Notes: a model not told the origin generated them from the sequence alone. 64,000 nt of DNA from Wohlfahrtiimonas chitiniclastica DSM 18708 (GCF_000375345.1 NZ_AQXD01000002.1:169230-233229); one strand, 5' to 3'; counted from the stretch's first letter, positions 46,106 to 57,251 are shown. Numbers and translations: made by a program.

Positions 46106-48952
46106 GTGAGTAAAAATAAATCTCAAGACAATGGTAATCACCAGTATAAAGATTCGTTGAATCTTCCAACGACTGACTTTGACATGCGCGCAAATCTCCC
46201 AACGAAGGAGCCAAAGTTTGTTGAGTTTTGGGAATCCATTAATTTATATGCCAAACAACGCAAAGCCTTTGAAGGCAAGCCAAAGTTTGTATTGCATGAT
46301 GGTCCTCCCTATGCCAACGGTGCCCTTCATTTAGGCCACTTTGTAAATAAGACGCTCAAAGACATTATTACCAAGTCTCACAGTCAATTAGGCTTTGATA
46401 CGCCTTATGTACCGGGTTGGGATTGTCATGGTTTGCCCATTGAATTGGTGGTTGAACGTAAATATGGCAAAGTTGGGCCAAACATGACGGCACAAGAGTT
46501 CCGTCAAAAATGTGCAGACTATGCCGCCACACAAGTGGATTTACAAAAGGCAGAATTCCAACGCTTTGGTATTTTAGGGGATTTTGATCACCCTTATTTA
46601 ACGTACGATAAAAAAATCGAAGCAAACACAGTGCGTGCGTTGGCAGAAATCTATAAAAATGGTCACATGGAGCGCGGTTCTCGTCCTGTGAACTGGTGTT
46701 TAGATTGTGGTTCTTCTTTAGCGGAAGCGGAAGTTGAATATGCGGATAAAGTCTCCACAAGCATTGATGTGAAATTTGCAGTGCAAGACGTTAAAGCCTT
46801 AAGTGATGCCATTGGTTTTGCCGTGACTGAGCCTGTTTCTGTGGTGATCTGGACAACCACACCATGGACATTGCCATGTAATGAAGCCGTCTCTGTGCAT
46901 CCTGAATATGATTATGCACTCGTGCGCATGAATGGTGAAAACATCATTGTGGCGGCAGAATTGGTGGAAGGTTTGGCCAAACGCTGGAAAACTGAATTAG
47001 AAGTGATCCACACCTTTAAAGGTCAAGCAATTGAAAACCTAGCCTTGAGCCACTGTTTTTATGAAAAAACAGTGCCAGTGATCTTAGGTGAGCATGTCAC
47101 ACTAGATGGCGGTACAGGCTGCGTTCATACAGCGCCTTCTCATGGTGATGACGACTATAAAGTGGGTTTACAATATCACTTGCCAATGGGGAATTATGTT
47201 TTAGGCAATGGTGATTATGCCTCTGATGTGCCATTGTTTGCTGGTCAAAACATCATGAATGTGACGGACAATGTATTAGAAACATTGCGCAGTCACAACA
47301 ATCTAGTGTTTGCCACTAAAATTGAACACAGCTATCCACATTGCTGGCGCCATAAAACGCCAACCATTTACCGTGCAACGGCGCAATGGTTCATCAGCAT
47401 GGATAAAAAAGATTTACGTCAAGAGATCTTAACTGAGATCGACAAAGTGAAATTCACGCCAAGCTGGGGTCAAGCACGTTTATACGGCATGATCGAAGGT
47501 CGCGGTGATTGGTGTATTTCTCGTCAGCGTTATTGGGGCGTGCCAATTCCTTTATTCTTACATAAAGAAACCGGCGAATTGCATCCGCAAACGGGTGAGT
47601 TGATGGAGCAAGTGGCAGCGAAAATCGAAGACAAGGGTTTAACCGGCTGGTTTGAAGCGGACATCACAGAATTCTTAAATGCAGAAGATGCTGCAAATTA
47701 TGAGAAAAACAAAGACATCTTAGATGTGTGGTTTGACTCAGGCACAACGCATTATACGGTGCTTCGTCAGCGTCCTGAATTGTCTTATCCTGCGGATCTT
47801 TATTTAGAAGGTTCGGATCAGCATCGTGGTTGGTTCAACTCATCAATCTGTACGTCTGTGGCGATGGATGGCATTGCGCCTTATAAACAGTTGCTCACAC
47901 ACGGTTTTACGGTGGATGCACAGGGTCGCAAAATGTCTAAATCTTTAGGCAATGGTGTAGAGCCACAAGATGTGATGGATAAAATGGGTGCGGATGTCTT
48001 GCGTCTTTGGGTGTCTTCTACCGATTACCGCGGTGAAATTCCCGTGTCAGATGAAATCTTAAAACGCACATCAGAAACTTACCGCCGCATTCGCAATACC
48101 GTGCGCTTCTTGTTGGCGAACACAGGCGAATTTGATTATGCCAAAGATGCTGTGCCCATGGATGAATTGTTGCCATTAGATCGCTGGGTGATTGATCGTG
48201 CGCATCAATTACAAACTGAAATTGGTGAGCATTATGTGGAATTTGCGTTCCATAATGTGTATCAAAAATTACAAAGCTTCTGTTCAATCGATTTAGGCAG
48301 CTTCTACTTAGACATCATCAAAGATCGTCAGTACACTTGTGCGAAAGACTCTAAAGCACGTCGTTCATGTCAAACAGCATTGCACCATGTGTTAGAAGCA
48401 TTGGTTCGTTGGATGGCACCGATTTTATCCTTCACCGCTGAAGAAATTTGGCAAAACATGCGCCAAAAAGATGGTAGCCGCGAAGAATCCATCTTCTTAG
48501 CTGAATTCTATAAAGATTTAGTGCCATTAGATGATGCGAAATTTGATCGTGCCTTCTGGGACATGTTGCTCAATGTGCGTTCTGAAGTCTCTAAAGAGAT
48601 CGAAAAACACCGTGCAAATGGTGAAATCGGCTCTTCATTGCAATCAAATGTCACCATCTACTGTACAGATCATATGTACAATCAATTGATGCAGTTAGAA
48701 GATGAATTGCGCTTTGTATTATTGACGTCATATGCAAATGTGAAACCATTGTCTGACAATACAGAAGAGTTGCCAGTCTTGACATTAGAAGATGAGCAAT
48801 TTGCCATCGAAATCTCTGTGAACCATTACAAAAAATGTGTTCGCTGCTGGCATTATCGTGAAGATGTGGGCACGCATGCAGATCATCCTGAATTGTGTGA
48901 CCGCTGCATCACGAACTTAACTGAAGAAGGTGAGAATCGCAAATATGCCTAA
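46106..48952 (+). CDS. ileS: Isoleucyl-tRNA synthetase
   Basis: The 948-residue class I synthetase. It has the HLGH signature in GPPYANGALHLGHF, the KMSKS loop (GRKMSKSLGNGV), the CP1 editing domain (TTTPWTLP, GTGCVHTAPSHG.DDY), and a C-terminal zinc site C-x2-C...C-x2-C (CVRCWHYRED ... CDRC). The start codon is GTG behind TAGGT. The lspA start lies in its last codons. Confidence 0.97.
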   Translation: MSKNKSQDNGNHQYKDSLNLPTTDFDMRANLPTKEPKFVEFWESINLYAKQRKAFEGKPKFVLHDGPPYANGALHLGHFVNKTLKDIITKSHSQLGFDTPYVPGWDCHGLPIELVVERKYGKVGPNMTAQEFRQKCADYAATQVDLQKAEFQRFGILGDFDHPYLTYDKKIEANTVRALAEIYKNGHMERGSRPVNWCLDCGSSLAEAEVEYADKVSTSIDVKFAVQDVKALSDAIGFAVTEPVSVVIWTTTPWTLPCNEAVSVHPEYDYALVRMNGENIIVAAELVEGLAKRWKTELEVIHTFKGQAIENLALSHCFYEKTVPVILGEHVTLDGGTGCVHTAPSHGDDDYKVGLQYHLPMGNYVLGNGDYASDVPLFAGQNIMNVTDNVLETLRSHNNLVFATKIEHSYPHCWRHKTPTIYRATAQWFISMDKKDLRQEILTEIDKVKFTPSWGQARLYGMIEGRGDWCISRQRYWGVPIPLFLHKETGELHPQTGELMEQVAAKIEDKGLTGWFEADITEFLNAEDAANYEKNKDILDVWFDSGTTHYTVLRQRPELSYPADLYLEGSDQHRGWFNSSICTSVAMDGIAPYKQLLTHGFTVDAQGRKMSKSLGNGVEPQDVMDKMGADVLRLWVSSTDYRGEIPVSDEILKRTSETYRRIRNTVRFLLANTGEFDYAKDAVPMDELLPLDRWVIDRAHQLQTEIGEHYVEFAFHNVYQKLQSFCSIDLGSFYLDIIKDRQYTCAKDSKARRSCQTALHHVLEALVRWMAPILSFTAEEIWQNMRQKDGSREESIFLAEFYKDLVPLDDAKFDRAFWDMLLNVRSEVSKEIEKHRANGEIGSSLQSNVTIYCTDHMYNQLMQLEDELRFVLLTSYANVKPLSDNTEELPVLTLEDEQFAIEISVNHYKKCVRCWHYREDVGTHADHPELCDRCITNLTEEGENRKYA

Positions 48953-49448
48953 GTCATCTTTGCCCACAAAGAAGGTCATGATCTTCTTTGTGCTTGCGAT
49001 CATTGGCATTGTGGTGGATCAACTCACAAAGCTTTGGGCAACTGCTGCATTGAACAATTCTGTGATCACTGTGATTCCAGATTTTCTAGAGTGGCGCTTA
49101 GCGTATAACTATGGCGCGGCCTTTAGCTTTTTGTCCGATCACTCTGGTTGGCAGCGTTGGTTTTTCATTGCCATTGCCATCATTGCGGCGATTGTGCTCT
49201 CAGTTTTGATCATTCGACGTAAAGCCCATGAGCGCATTTTGCCTTATGGCTTTGCCTTGATCATGGCGGGCGCGATTGGCAATGTGATTGACCGCATTTG
49301 GCATGGCTTTGTGATTGATTTTATCAGTGTGCAATTTGGCAGCTATTACTTTCCCATTTTCAATGTGGCTGACATCTGCGTCTCTGTGGGTGCAGGGTTA
49401 GTCATTTTGTCCTCTTTTATTGAACGAGATGATTCACGCAATGAGTAA
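48945..49448 (+). CDS. lspA: Lipoprotein signal peptidase (signal peptidase II)
   Basis: A 167-residue inner-membrane aspartic protease with four helices that cleaves prolipoproteins. The catalytic aspartates are in NVIDR...FVIDFI (D125) and FNVADI (D143). The ATG overlaps the ileS stop by 8 bases. Length and motifs match the family. Confidence 0.96.
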   Translation: MPKSSLPTKKVMIFFVLAIIGIVVDQLTKLWATAALNNSVITVIPDFLEWRLAYNYGAAFSFLSDHSGWQRWFFIAIAIIAAIVLSVLIIRRKAHERILPYGFALIMAGAIGNVIDRIWHGFVIDFISVQFGSYYFPIFNVADICVSVGAGLVILSSFIERDDSRNE

Positions 49449-50382
49449 GAAAATTTATTTGGCCAACCCACGCGGTTTTTGTGCTGGCGTTGACCGAGCC
49501 ATCGGCATCGTTGAAAAAGCATTAGAACAGTTTGGCGCACCGATTTATGTGCGTCATGAAGTGGTGCACAATAAATTTGTGGTGGATGGTTTGCGTGATC
49601 GTGGTGCGGTCTTTGTGCAAGAGCTTGATGAAGTGCCGGATGATGCGATTGTGATTTTCTCTGCCCATGGCGTTTCTAAAGCGGTGCAGATGGAAGCGGA
49701 TCGTCGTGGCTTAAAAGTTTTTGATGCCACGTGTCCATTGGTGACAAAAGTGCACATGGAAGTGAGCCGAGATGCAAAAAATGCGCGTGATACCATCTTA
49801 ATTGGCCATGCGGGGCATCCTGAAGTGGAAGGTACCATGGGACAGTTTGATGCGGCACATGGCGGTAAAATCTACCTTGTGGAAGATGTAAAAGATGCTG
49901 ACAATCTTGTGGTGAACAATCCTGACAATGTCAGCTATGTGACACAAACCACATTATCGATTGATGATACAAAAGAGATCATTGACCGCTTACGTGCGCG
50001 TTTTCCTGTGATTGCTGCGCCAAAGAAAGATGACATCTGTTATGCCACGCAAAATCGTCAAGATGCCGTGCGTGAGCTTTCTCAGCAATGCTCATTGATT
50101 TTTGTGGTGGGCTCTAAAAATAGCTCAAACTCCAATCGCTTGCGTGAATTGGCAGAAAAGCAGGGCGCTATGGCGTATTTAATTGATCGGGCAGAAGATA
50201 TAGATCTTGCAGTCTTAAAAGATCATGATAATATTGGCGTCACCGCAGGGGCATCTGCACCTGAAGTGCTCGTTCAAGAAGTGATTGAACTGCTTGAAAA
50301 GGCAGGGGCAACCCTTGAGCACAGCATCGATGAGAATCCGGAAACCATCGTGTTTCCATTGCCTAAAGAGCTGCGCGACTAA
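49441..50382 (+). CDS. ispH: 4-hydroxy-3-methylbut-2-enyl diphosphate reductase
   Basis: The last enzyme of the MEP isoprenoid pathway, making IPP and DMAPP. The 313-residue protein has the three iron-sulfur cysteines C14 ([11 protein letters not shown]), C98 ([10 protein letters not shown]) and C200 ([10 protein letters not shown]). The start overlaps the lspA stop by 8 bases. Enterics place fkpB between lspA and ispH; it is missing here. Confidence 0.97.
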   Translation: MSKKIYLANPRGFCAGVDRAIGIVEKALEQFGAPIYVRHEVVHNKFVVDGLRDRGAVFVQELDEVPDDAIVIFSAHGVSKAVQMEADRRGLKVFDATCPLVTKVHMEVSRDAKNARDTILIGHAGHPEVEGTMGQFDAAHGGKIYLVEDVKDADNLVVNNPDNVSYVTQTTLSIDDTKEIIDRLRARFPVIAAPKKDDICYATQNRQDAVRELSQQCSLIFVVGSKNSSNSNRLRELAEKQGAMAYLIDRAEDIDLAVLKDHDNIGVTAGASAPEVLVQEVIELLEKAGATLEHSIDENPETIVFPLPKELRD

Positions 50383-50422
50383 ATTCCCTAGATATTAGCA
50401 ATAATATCGAACTATGATGATT

Positions 50423-50449
50423 AAAAAAGGACTGCTTGCAGTCCTTTTT
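50423..50449. terminator. Bidirectional terminator between ispH and asd
   Basis: AAAAAGGACTGC-TT-GCAGTCCTTTTT, a perfect stem with A- and T-runs, between converging units. Confidence 0.93.
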
Positions 50450-50475
50450 ATTATTCATTGTATGAAGATGTGTGA

Positions 50476-51585
50476 TCAGTTCACTAAAATCATCAACATT
50501 CTGCGCACAGGTTCAGCGGCGCCCCAAAGCAATTGATCGCCCACGGTAAAGGCAGACAAATACTCATTGCCCATCTTCATTTTGCGTAAGCGGCCAACGG
50601 GGACTTCAAGCGTGCCAGAAACCGCAGCCGGCGTTAATTCACGCATGGTGACGTCACGGTGATTTGGAATCACGCGCACCCAATCATTTGAGGATTTGAT
50701 AATGCTCTCAATCTCAGATAAGGGAATGTCTTTTTTAAGTTTTAATGTCAATGCTTGTGAGTGACAACGCATCGCGCCGACACGCACGCAAATGCCATCG
50801 ACGGCAATGGGGCTTTGAGTGTTGAGGATTTTATTGGTTTCCACCATGCCTTTCCACTCTTCGCGGCTTTGTCCATCGGACAATTCGCTGTCAATCCATG
50901 GAATTAAGTTACCCGCTAATGGCACAGTAAAATTATCTTTCGGGAAGTGATCCGCTTTTAACAGATCAGACACGCGGCGATCAATCTCTAAAATCGCTTT
51001 GGCAGGGGAGATGATGTCGCTCGCCATCTCTTGGCCAATAAAGTGCATTTGTTGCAAAAGTTCACGCATGTTTTGCGCACCCGCACCTGAGGCCGATTGA
51101 TAGGTCATGGAGGTTGTCCATTCCACCAAATCTTCTTTAAATAAGCCACCAAGTGCCATCAACATTAAGCTGACGGTACAGTTGCCGCCCACAAATGTTT
51201 TGATGCCATTGTTGAGCCCTTGATCAATGCTCTCGCGATTGATGGGATCAAGCACGATGATGCTGTCATTATCCATGCGAAGGGTTGAGGCAGCATCCAC
51301 CCAATAACCTTGCCAACCAGCAGTTTGCAATTTTGGGTAAACATCTTTGGTGTAATCGCCACCTTGGCAGCTGACGATGATCTCTTGCGCCATCAATGCA
51401 TCGATGTCATAGGCATCGCCTAACGCACTCTCTTGTGCGCCGCCCATCACAGGCGCGTTACCACCTGCGTTAGAGGTGGAGAAAAATGTGGCGTGAATGT
51501 GTTGAAAATCGCCTTCTTCCACCATTCTTTCCATGAGCACAGAGCCCACCATGCCACGCCAGCCAACTAAACCTACTTTTTTCAT
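50476..51585 (-). CDS. asd: Aspartate-semialdehyde dehydrogenase
   Basis: Reduces aspartyl phosphate to aspartate semialdehyde, at the branch to lysine, diaminopimelate, threonine and methionine. The 369-residue protein has the N-terminal NADP motif [11 protein letters not shown], the catalytic cysteine C136 in [11 protein letters not shown] and [14 protein letters not shown]. Nearly collinear with E. coli Asd. Ends a minus-strand run epimerase-dut-leuB-asd. Confidence 0.97.
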   Translation of the reverse strand: MKKVGLVGWRGMVGSVLMERMVEEGDFQHIHATFFSTSNAGGNAPVMGGAQESALGDAYDIDALMAQEIIVSCQGGDYTKDVYPKLQTAGWQGYWVDAASTLRMDNDSIIVLDPINRESIDQGLNNGIKTFVGGNCTVSLMLMALGGLFKEDLVEWTTSMTYQSASGAGAQNMRELLQQMHFIGQEMASDIISPAKAILEIDRRVSDLLKADHFPKDNFTVPLAGNLIPWIDSELSDGQSREEWKGMVETNKILNTQSPIAVDGICVRVGAMRCHSQALTLKLKKDIPLSEIESIIKSSNDWVRVIPNHRDVTMRELTPAAVSGTLEVPVGRLRKMKMGNEYLSAFTVGDQLLWGAAEPVRRMLMILVN

Positions 51586-51606
51586 TGTGTATCCTTTCCC
51601 TAATTC

Positions 51607-52677
51607 TTATGCGTTGAGCTCTGCGATCACTGCATCACCCATCTCTTTACAACCCACGATGATGCTATCTTTTTGAGCAATGTCACCGGTGCGAATGCCT
51701 TTTGCCAACACGCGCTCGATGGCGTCATCGATCTCTTGAGCGATGTCAGGACGGGCAAAAGTGTATTTAAACATCATGCTGACAGACATAATGGTCGCTA
51801 ATGGGTTGGCTTTATTTTGACCGGCAATATCGGGTGCAGAGCCGTGGCTGGGTTCATATAAGCCTTTATTGTTCTCATCTAATGAAGCCGATGGCAACAT
51901 GCCAATCGAACCTGTGAGCATCGCTGCTTCATCGGATAAAATGTCACCAAAAATGTTGCCCGTGAGCATGACGTCAAATTGTTTTGGTGCGCGCACCAAT
52001 TGCATGGCGGCATTGTCCACCAACATGTGTGAAAGCGTGACATCCGGATACTCTTTAGCCACTTCAGTGACCACATCACGCCACAATTGCGTGGTTTCAA
52101 GCACGTTCATTTTATCAATGGAGCACACACGTTTATCACGTGCTTGCGCTGCCTGAAACGCCACATGCGCAATGCGGCGGATTTCAGATTCTGAATACAA
52201 CATGGTATTGAAGCCCACTTTTTCGCCATTACGCACTTCGATGCCGCGCGGATGACCAAAGTAGATGTCGCCCGTTAACTCACGCACGATCAAAATGTCT
52301 AAGCCTGACACCAACTCTTCTTTTAATGAAGAAGCATGGGCCAGCTCTTTAAACACATGAGCAGGGCGCAAGTTCGCAAACAAGTTTAAACCTTTACGGA
52401 TCGCCAATAAGCCTTGTTCAGGGCGCACATTGCGAGGCAATGCATCGTATTTCGTATCACCCACCGCACCGAGGAGCACCGCATCGGCGTTGAGTGCTTT
52501 TTCGAGGGTTTCATCAGGCAATGGCTTGCCAGTCGTATCATAAGCAATGCCGCCAATCAGCGCATTTTCTGTTTCAATGCCAAGATTGTGCTTGTCGTTC
52601 ATGGTGTTTAATACACGAACGGCTTGTGCTGTGATTTCTGGACCAATACCATCACCGGGTAATACTAATACTTTCAT
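51607..52677 (-). CDS. leuB: 3-isopropylmalate dehydrogenase
   Basis: Third enzyme of leucine synthesis. The 356-residue product shows [10 protein letters not shown], the substrate arginines in LRPAHVF and [11 protein letters not shown], and the Mg-binding DNAAMQL...[13 protein letters not shown] plus [14 protein letters not shown]. The usual neighbours leuC and leuD are not here; only leuB sits beside asd. Confidence 0.96.
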   Translation of the reverse strand: MKVLVLPGDGIGPEITAQAVRVLNTMNDKHNLGIETENALIGGIAYDTTGKPLPDETLEKALNADAVLLGAVGDTKYDALPRNVRPEQGLLAIRKGLNLFANLRPAHVFKELAHASSLKEELVSGLDILIVRELTGDIYFGHPRGIEVRNGEKVGFNTMLYSESEIRRIAHVAFQAAQARDKRVCSIDKMNVLETTQLWRDVVTEVAKEYPDVTLSHMLVDNAAMQLVRAPKQFDVMLTGNIFGDILSDEAAMLTGSIGMLPSASLDENNKGLYEPSHGSAPDIAGQNKANPLATIMSVSMMFKYTFARPDIAQEIDDAIERVLAKGIRTGDIAQKDSIIVGCKEMGDAVIAELNA

Positions 52678-52696
52678 TCAATTTCCTTATTGATTA

Positions 52697-53152
52697 TTAA
52701 TTTCGGCCTGTGTGGCCAAAGCCACCAGCGCCACGTTCGGATGCTTCAAATTCATCCACCTCTTGGAAGTTTGCTTGAATGACTGGCACGATGATCATCT
52801 GCGCCAATCTCTCCCCCACTTCGATTGTAAAAGCTTGATTGCTGCGGTTCCAAGCGGATACCATTAATTCGCCTTGATAATCAGCATCAATCAAACCCAC
52901 GAGATTGCCAAGGACAATCCCATGTTTTGTGCCAAGGCCAGAGCGCGGCAATACCATCGCAGCATAGTTAGGATCTTTTAAATAGATCGCCATGCCTGTT
53001 TTGACAAATGCGCTTTGACCGGGTTCTAACGTTAAGGGCTCATCGAGCATGGCGCGTAAATCAAGGCCTGCTGATCCTTTTGTTGCATAACTTGGCAATG
53101 GAAACTCTGTCCCTAAACGTTTATCTAAGATTTTGTAATCAACTACTAACAC
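52697..53152 (-). CDS. dut: Deoxyuridine 5'-triphosphate nucleotidohydrolase
   Basis: Trimeric dUTPase, 151 residues, that removes dUTP and makes dUMP for thymidylate. The five family motifs are visible: [38 protein letters not shown] and the C-terminal [12 protein letters not shown] arm. The start codon is GTG, 7 bases after AAGGA. Confidence 0.96.
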   Translation of the reverse strand: MLVVDYKILDKRLGTEFPLPSYATKGSAGLDLRAMLDEPLTLEPGQSAFVKTGMAIYLKDPNYAAMVLPRSGLGTKHGIVLGNLVGLIDADYQGELMVSAWNRSNQAFTIEVGERLAQMIIVPVIQANFQEVDEFEASERGAGGFGHTGRN

Positions 53153-53163
53153 TCAAACTTCCT

Positions 53164-54117
53164 TTAAATAATATTTCGACCTGCTGTCATTCGATCCGCT
53201 TCATAACGATCTTGTAAGCCATATTTGTATTCGTAACTCATGACAGACTGAAACGACTGTGGCGAAATACTTAATTGCTCTAGATTATTTGTATCTGAAA
53301 CGCTATCAATTTTCAAGCAGTTGTATTGATTCATCGTAAATGGGGCTTTTGGCATCCAGCCGGTGGTCAATGCTAAGAGGAAGGCAAAGAATTTTGGCAT
53401 GGCGATCGCCTTTTTACGACAAAGGTGAGAATATCGCAAAACATCACGAATCATCTCTAAAAATGTCATGCGCTCAGGACCCACTAATGTGTAGGTGGCT
53501 TGCATCTCTGATTGTGTGCACATGATTTGTTCGATGGCGCGAGTCACATCGCCCACATAAATGGGTTGAAATTGTGTGAATGCACCGGGCACCATGAACA
53601 TTGGGAATTTATCAATCAAACGCACCAAACCATCTAAACTTGGCGCGCGCTGACCAAACATGAAAGAAGGGCGCAGGATGGAAACTTTAATGCCACTATT
53701 ATTTAACGCTTCTTTGAGCGCCACTTCACCTTGCCATTTGGTATCAAAATAGACGCTGCCGCCTTTTTCAGACACGCCAAGGGCACTCATGTGAATGAAA
53801 TGCTTGATGCTCGTTTGTTTGGCAAGTTCAGCATAACGCTTCACTAAATCCACGTGGGCTTTGGTGGCACGTTTACGGTTGCCATCCATGGTGCCAACGA
53901 GGTTGATGATCACATCCGCATCATGAATGTGGTATAAAATCTCCGCATCTGTTTGTGGATAGGTTTTAAACTTCACAAATGAAAATTGACGTGTATCTTC
54001 TTGTACATTTTTACTGCGTGAAAAAGCGATGATGTGGTTATTTTTATCTCTCGCTAATCGACTGATCACATGATAGCCCACATATCCGCTACCGCCCAAA
54101 ACGATGATTTTAGACAT
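53164..54117 (-). CDS. NAD(P)-binding epimerase-like protein (NDUFA9/YwnB type)
   Basis: A 317-residue short-chain dehydrogenase/epimerase-fold protein. The N-terminal Rossmann motif is GGSGYVGYHV, followed by INLVGT, a HMSALG segment with the catalytic-type serine, and Y...K in SVYFDTKWQGE. Its layout is that of the NDUFA9-like complex I assembly proteins rather than a sugar epimerase. The start follows a strong AGGAGG. It precedes dut by 11 bp; no functional link is evident. Confidence 0.82.
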   Translation of the reverse strand: MSKIIVLGGSGYVGYHVISRLARDKNNHIIAFSRSKNVQEDTRQFSFVKFKTYPQTDAEILYHIHDADVIINLVGTMDGNRKRATKAHVDLVKRYAELAKQTSIKHFIHMSALGVSEKGGSVYFDTKWQGEVALKEALNNSGIKVSILRPSFMFGQRAPSLDGLVRLIDKFPMFMVPGAFTQFQPIYVGDVTRAIEQIMCTQSEMQATYTLVGPERMTFLEMIRDVLRYSHLCRKKAIAMPKFFAFLLALTTGWMPKAPFTMNQYNCLKIDSVSDTNNLEQLSISPQSFQSVMSYEYKYGLQDRYEADRMTAGRNII

Positions 54118-54227
54118 TGATGAATCCTCCTGTGTTAGGGATAAGAACTTGTCCATTCTAGCGAAAGGGGGGTAAGGCGTAAACTAAATCAGGCGTTATT
54201 TCCATGTGCTTTGACCAAAGCGGATAA

Positions 54228-54257
54228 ATGGGCAAAATGTGGGATGATTTTGCCCAT
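54228..54257. other. Perfect 11-bp inverted repeat upstream of glmM
   Basis: ATGGGCAAAAT and ATTTTGCCCAT around an 8-base loop (GTGGGATG). It lies in the divergent spacer, 65 bp before glmM, and ATTTTGGC recurs 4 bp downstream. It could be an operator or an mRNA leader structure. Confidence 0.55.
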
Positions 54258-54321
54258 ACCATTTTGGCAATAAACGCGTTAAAATCAGGAGATTCGACAA
54301 ATTAATAATAAAGGAGTCTGT

Positions 54322-55629
54322 ATGCGTCGTTATTTTGGGACTGATGGAGTGCGTGGCCGCACAGGCGAAGTGCCGATGACGCCAGATTTTATCTTGCGTT
54401 TAGGCTATGCAGCCGGCAAAGTGTTGGCCAGAGAAGGCGCACGCGTTTTGATCGGCAAGGACACGCGCATTTCAGGCTATATGTTTGAATCGGCATTAGA
54501 AGCGGGCTTAACCTATGCAGGCGTGGGCGTGGCTTTAACAGGCCCGATGCCAACGCCAGCGATTGCTTACTTAACTCGCACGCTTGATACATCCGCCGGT
54601 TGCATGGTGTCAGCTTCTCACAATCCCTATTTTGACAATGGCGTCAAATTCTTTGGGGAAGATGGTCAGAAATTAGATGATGCTTTAGAGCTTGAGATTG
54701 AGCGACATTTAGATGCCCCCCTTGTGCCGGTCAATCCTGATGGCTTTGGCCGCGTGCGTCGCATTACAGATGCTGCAGGGCGCTACATTGAGTTTTGTAA
54801 GAGTTCTGCCCGTGATCTGAATTTGCGTGGCATGAAGATTGTTCTAGATTGTGCCAATGGCGCCACTTATCACATTGCACCGCACGTGTTTACAGAGCTT
54901 GGTGCGAAAGTGATCGTGATTGGCAATGAGCCCAATGGCTTTAACATCAATGATCAAGTGGGGTCGACGCAGCCTGCAGCGCTTCAGAAAAAGGTGCTTG
55001 AAGAAAAAGCTGATTGTGGCATCGGGTTTGATGGTGATGGTGATCGCTTAGTGATCGTCGATGGGAAAGGTGTTGTGTACGATGGCGATGCCATTTTGTA
55101 TTTGATCGCAACGCACCGCAGAGAAAAGCAGATTGTGGCCACCATTATGAGTAATTTAGGGTTTGAACATGCCCTTAAAAACGAAGGGATTGAATTGATT
55201 CGCGCGAAAGTTGGTGATCGTTATGTGCTTGAGCAGTTAAAGCAGCACAATCTAACATTGGGCGGTGAAAGTTCAGGGCACATCATTTGTATGGATAAAC
55301 ACACCACAGGTGATGGCATCATTGCCGCACTGCAGGCATTGCAAGCGATTTTGGATAAAAATATGACGATTGCAGAATCCTTGCAGCACATTCCTAAATC
55401 CACCCAAACCATGATCAATGTACAACTCAAAGATCGCACCGGTTGGGATACAGATGTTGTCAAAGCTGAGATTGAACAGGTAGAAAAAGCGTTAGGGGAC
55501 AATGGCCGCGTGCTCATTCGTCCATCCGGTACAGAGCCCGTTGTGCGCGTGATGGTGGAGAGTTTTGATGTGGCAGCCTCTAAAAAATATGCCGAAAGCC
55601 TTGCAAACCTCATCAAAAATCAGAAATAA
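54322..55629 (+). CDS. glmM: Phosphoglucosamine mutase
   Basis: Converts glucosamine-6-phosphate to glucosamine-1-phosphate for peptidoglycan and LPS. The 435-residue protein has the phosphoserine S99 in SASHNPYFDNG, the Mg-binding DGDGDR loop in GFDGDGDRLVIVD, and the sugar-binding GGESSGHI, plus RPSGTEPVVRVM near the C-terminus. AAAGGAG precedes the ATG. folP, its usual upstream partner, is absent. Confidence 0.97.
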   Translation: MRRYFGTDGVRGRTGEVPMTPDFILRLGYAAGKVLAREGARVLIGKDTRISGYMFESALEAGLTYAGVGVALTGPMPTPAIAYLTRTLDTSAGCMVSASHNPYFDNGVKFFGEDGQKLDDALELEIERHLDAPLVPVNPDGFGRVRRITDAAGRYIEFCKSSARDLNLRGMKIVLDCANGATYHIAPHVFTELGAKVIVIGNEPNGFNINDQVGSTQPAALQKKVLEEKADCGIGFDGDGDRLVIVDGKGVVYDGDAILYLIATHRREKQIVATIMSNLGFEHALKNEGIELIRAKVGDRYVLEQLKQHNLTLGGESSGHIICMDKHTTGDGIIAALQALQAILDKNMTIAESLQHIPKSTQTMINVQLKDRTGWDTDVVKAEIEQVEKALGDNGRVLIRPSGTEPVVRVMVESFDVAASKKYAESLANLIKNQK

Positions 55630-55638
55630 TAGACGAAT

Positions 55639-55712
<74 letters not shown>

Positions 55713-55793
55713 AAAGTTTTCATAAGCCATTGACTACACAAATTTTCAATTAAAGAGTAAAATGACTCCTCTTTGGCTTTTAGGAAATTATCC

Positions 55794-57251
55794 ATGGATA
55801 AGCAGCTCGCCGTTATTTTCAAAATAATGGGAATGTTAATGATGGGTTTTAGTTTTACCTTTTTGATTCCGGTGGGAATCTCCTTTATCTACTCAGATGA
55901 TCAAGCGCGCTATTTTCTCGCCGCTTTTGTCAGCACTTTCTTGCTCGGTGGGCTTTTATGGCTCCCGTATCGTCAGAGCAATTACGAGCTCAAAACACGA
56001 CATGGATTCATCATTGTGGCGCTCTTCTGGAGCGTTTTAAGTTTGATTTGTGCTGTGCCAATCTATCTCTCAAAAGAACTCAACATCTCCTTTGTGCATG
56101 CCTTTTTTGAAGCGACCTCAGGCTTTACCACGACGGGCGCAACGGTGCTTGAGCATCTTGAAACCTTGCCAAAATCCATTTTATGGTACAGAACGCAACT
56201 GCACTTTTTTGGGGGCATGGGGATCATCATCTTAGCTGTGGCCATCATGCCGCTTTTAGGCATGGGCGGAATGGCGCTCTTTAAGGCAGAAGTGCCAGGG
56301 CCGATGAAAGAGGAAAAACTCACGCCACGCATTGCGCAAACAGCACGTAACTTATGGTTCGTGTACATCGCCCTGATGGCAGCATGTATCCTCAGTTACT
56401 ATGTGGCAGGGATGAATCTTTTTGATGCCATCACCCACGGCTTTTCCACGGTGGCAACGGCAGGTTTTGCAAACTATGATGACAGTTTTGGTTACTTTCA
56501 AAGCGAGCTCATCAATTGGATTGCCATCTTTTTTATGTTCATGGGTGGGATCAACTTTACACTGCACTTTTTAGTGTTTCGTGAAAAAAGCATCAAACGT
56601 TATTTCCAAAACTTTGAGCTGCGCACTTTCTTCTTTGTCTCCCTTGGCGCGTCGGTGATTGTGGCATTGACGCTGCATTATTTTTCTGTGTTTGAAGGCT
56701 GGTATGATGCATTTGTCAATGCCTTTTTCACTGTGATCGCCATGATCACCACCACCGGTTTTCTCATCAATCCTTTCAGCGATTGGCCCACATATTTACC
56801 CTTGTTATTGATCTTTTTATCTTTTATGGGTGCATGTGCCGGCTCCACCACAGGTGGGATTAAGATGATTCGCATCATTTTATTGTGTAAACAAGCCCAC
56901 AGTGAGATCAAACATCTCATTCATCCACGGGCAGAGCTGCCAGTGCGTGTGGATGGTAAAGTGATTCCCGTCTCCATTTTAGCGAGCATCTGGGCATTTG
57001 TGGTGCTCTATGGTTTATCCACGGCCGTTTTAACTTTGGTGATGATTGGCTGTGGCTTAACGCCATTAGATGCATTCTCCGCGGTGGCAGGTTGTTTAAA
57101 CATTACAGGTCCTGCCTTGGGCTCGATTGCCAATAACTATTCTTCCATCAGTGATGTGGGTTTATCTGTCTTGAGCTTTACGATGTTGTTAGGGCGATTA
57201 GAGATCTTCACCATCTTTGTATTATTGACGCCAAGCTTTTGGCGCAGTTAG
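55794..57251 (+). CDS. trkH: Trk potassium uptake channel subunit TrkH
   Basis: A 485-residue inner-membrane K+ channel subunit that works with TrkA. The four pore loops with selectivity-filter glycines are visible: TSGFTTTGATV, TVATAGFANY, ITTTGFLIN and ITGPALGSIA. The GGINFTLHFLVF and GSTTGGIKMIRI segments are also typical. Starts at the ATG behind AGGAAA; a longer start at 55773 has no ribosome site. trkA is not in the window. Confidence 0.94.
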   Translation: MDKQLAVIFKIMGMLMMGFSFTFLIPVGISFIYSDDQARYFLAAFVSTFLLGGLLWLPYRQSNYELKTRHGFIIVALFWSVLSLICAVPIYLSKELNISFVHAFFEATSGFTTTGATVLEHLETLPKSILWYRTQLHFFGGMGIIILAVAIMPLLGMGGMALFKAEVPGPMKEEKLTPRIAQTARNLWFVYIALMAACILSYYVAGMNLFDAITHGFSTVATAGFANYDDSFGYFQSELINWIAIFFMFMGGINFTLHFLVFREKSIKRYFQNFELRTFFFVSLGASVIVALTLHYFSVFEGWYDAFVNAFFTVIAMITTTGFLINPFSDWPTYLPLLLIFLSFMGACAGSTTGGIKMIRIILLCKQAHSEIKHLIHPRAELPVRVDGKVIPVSILASIWAFVVLYGLSTAVLTLVMIGCGLTPLDAFSAVAGCLNITGPALGSIANNYSSISDVGLSVLSFTMLLGRLEIFTIFVLLTPSFWRS

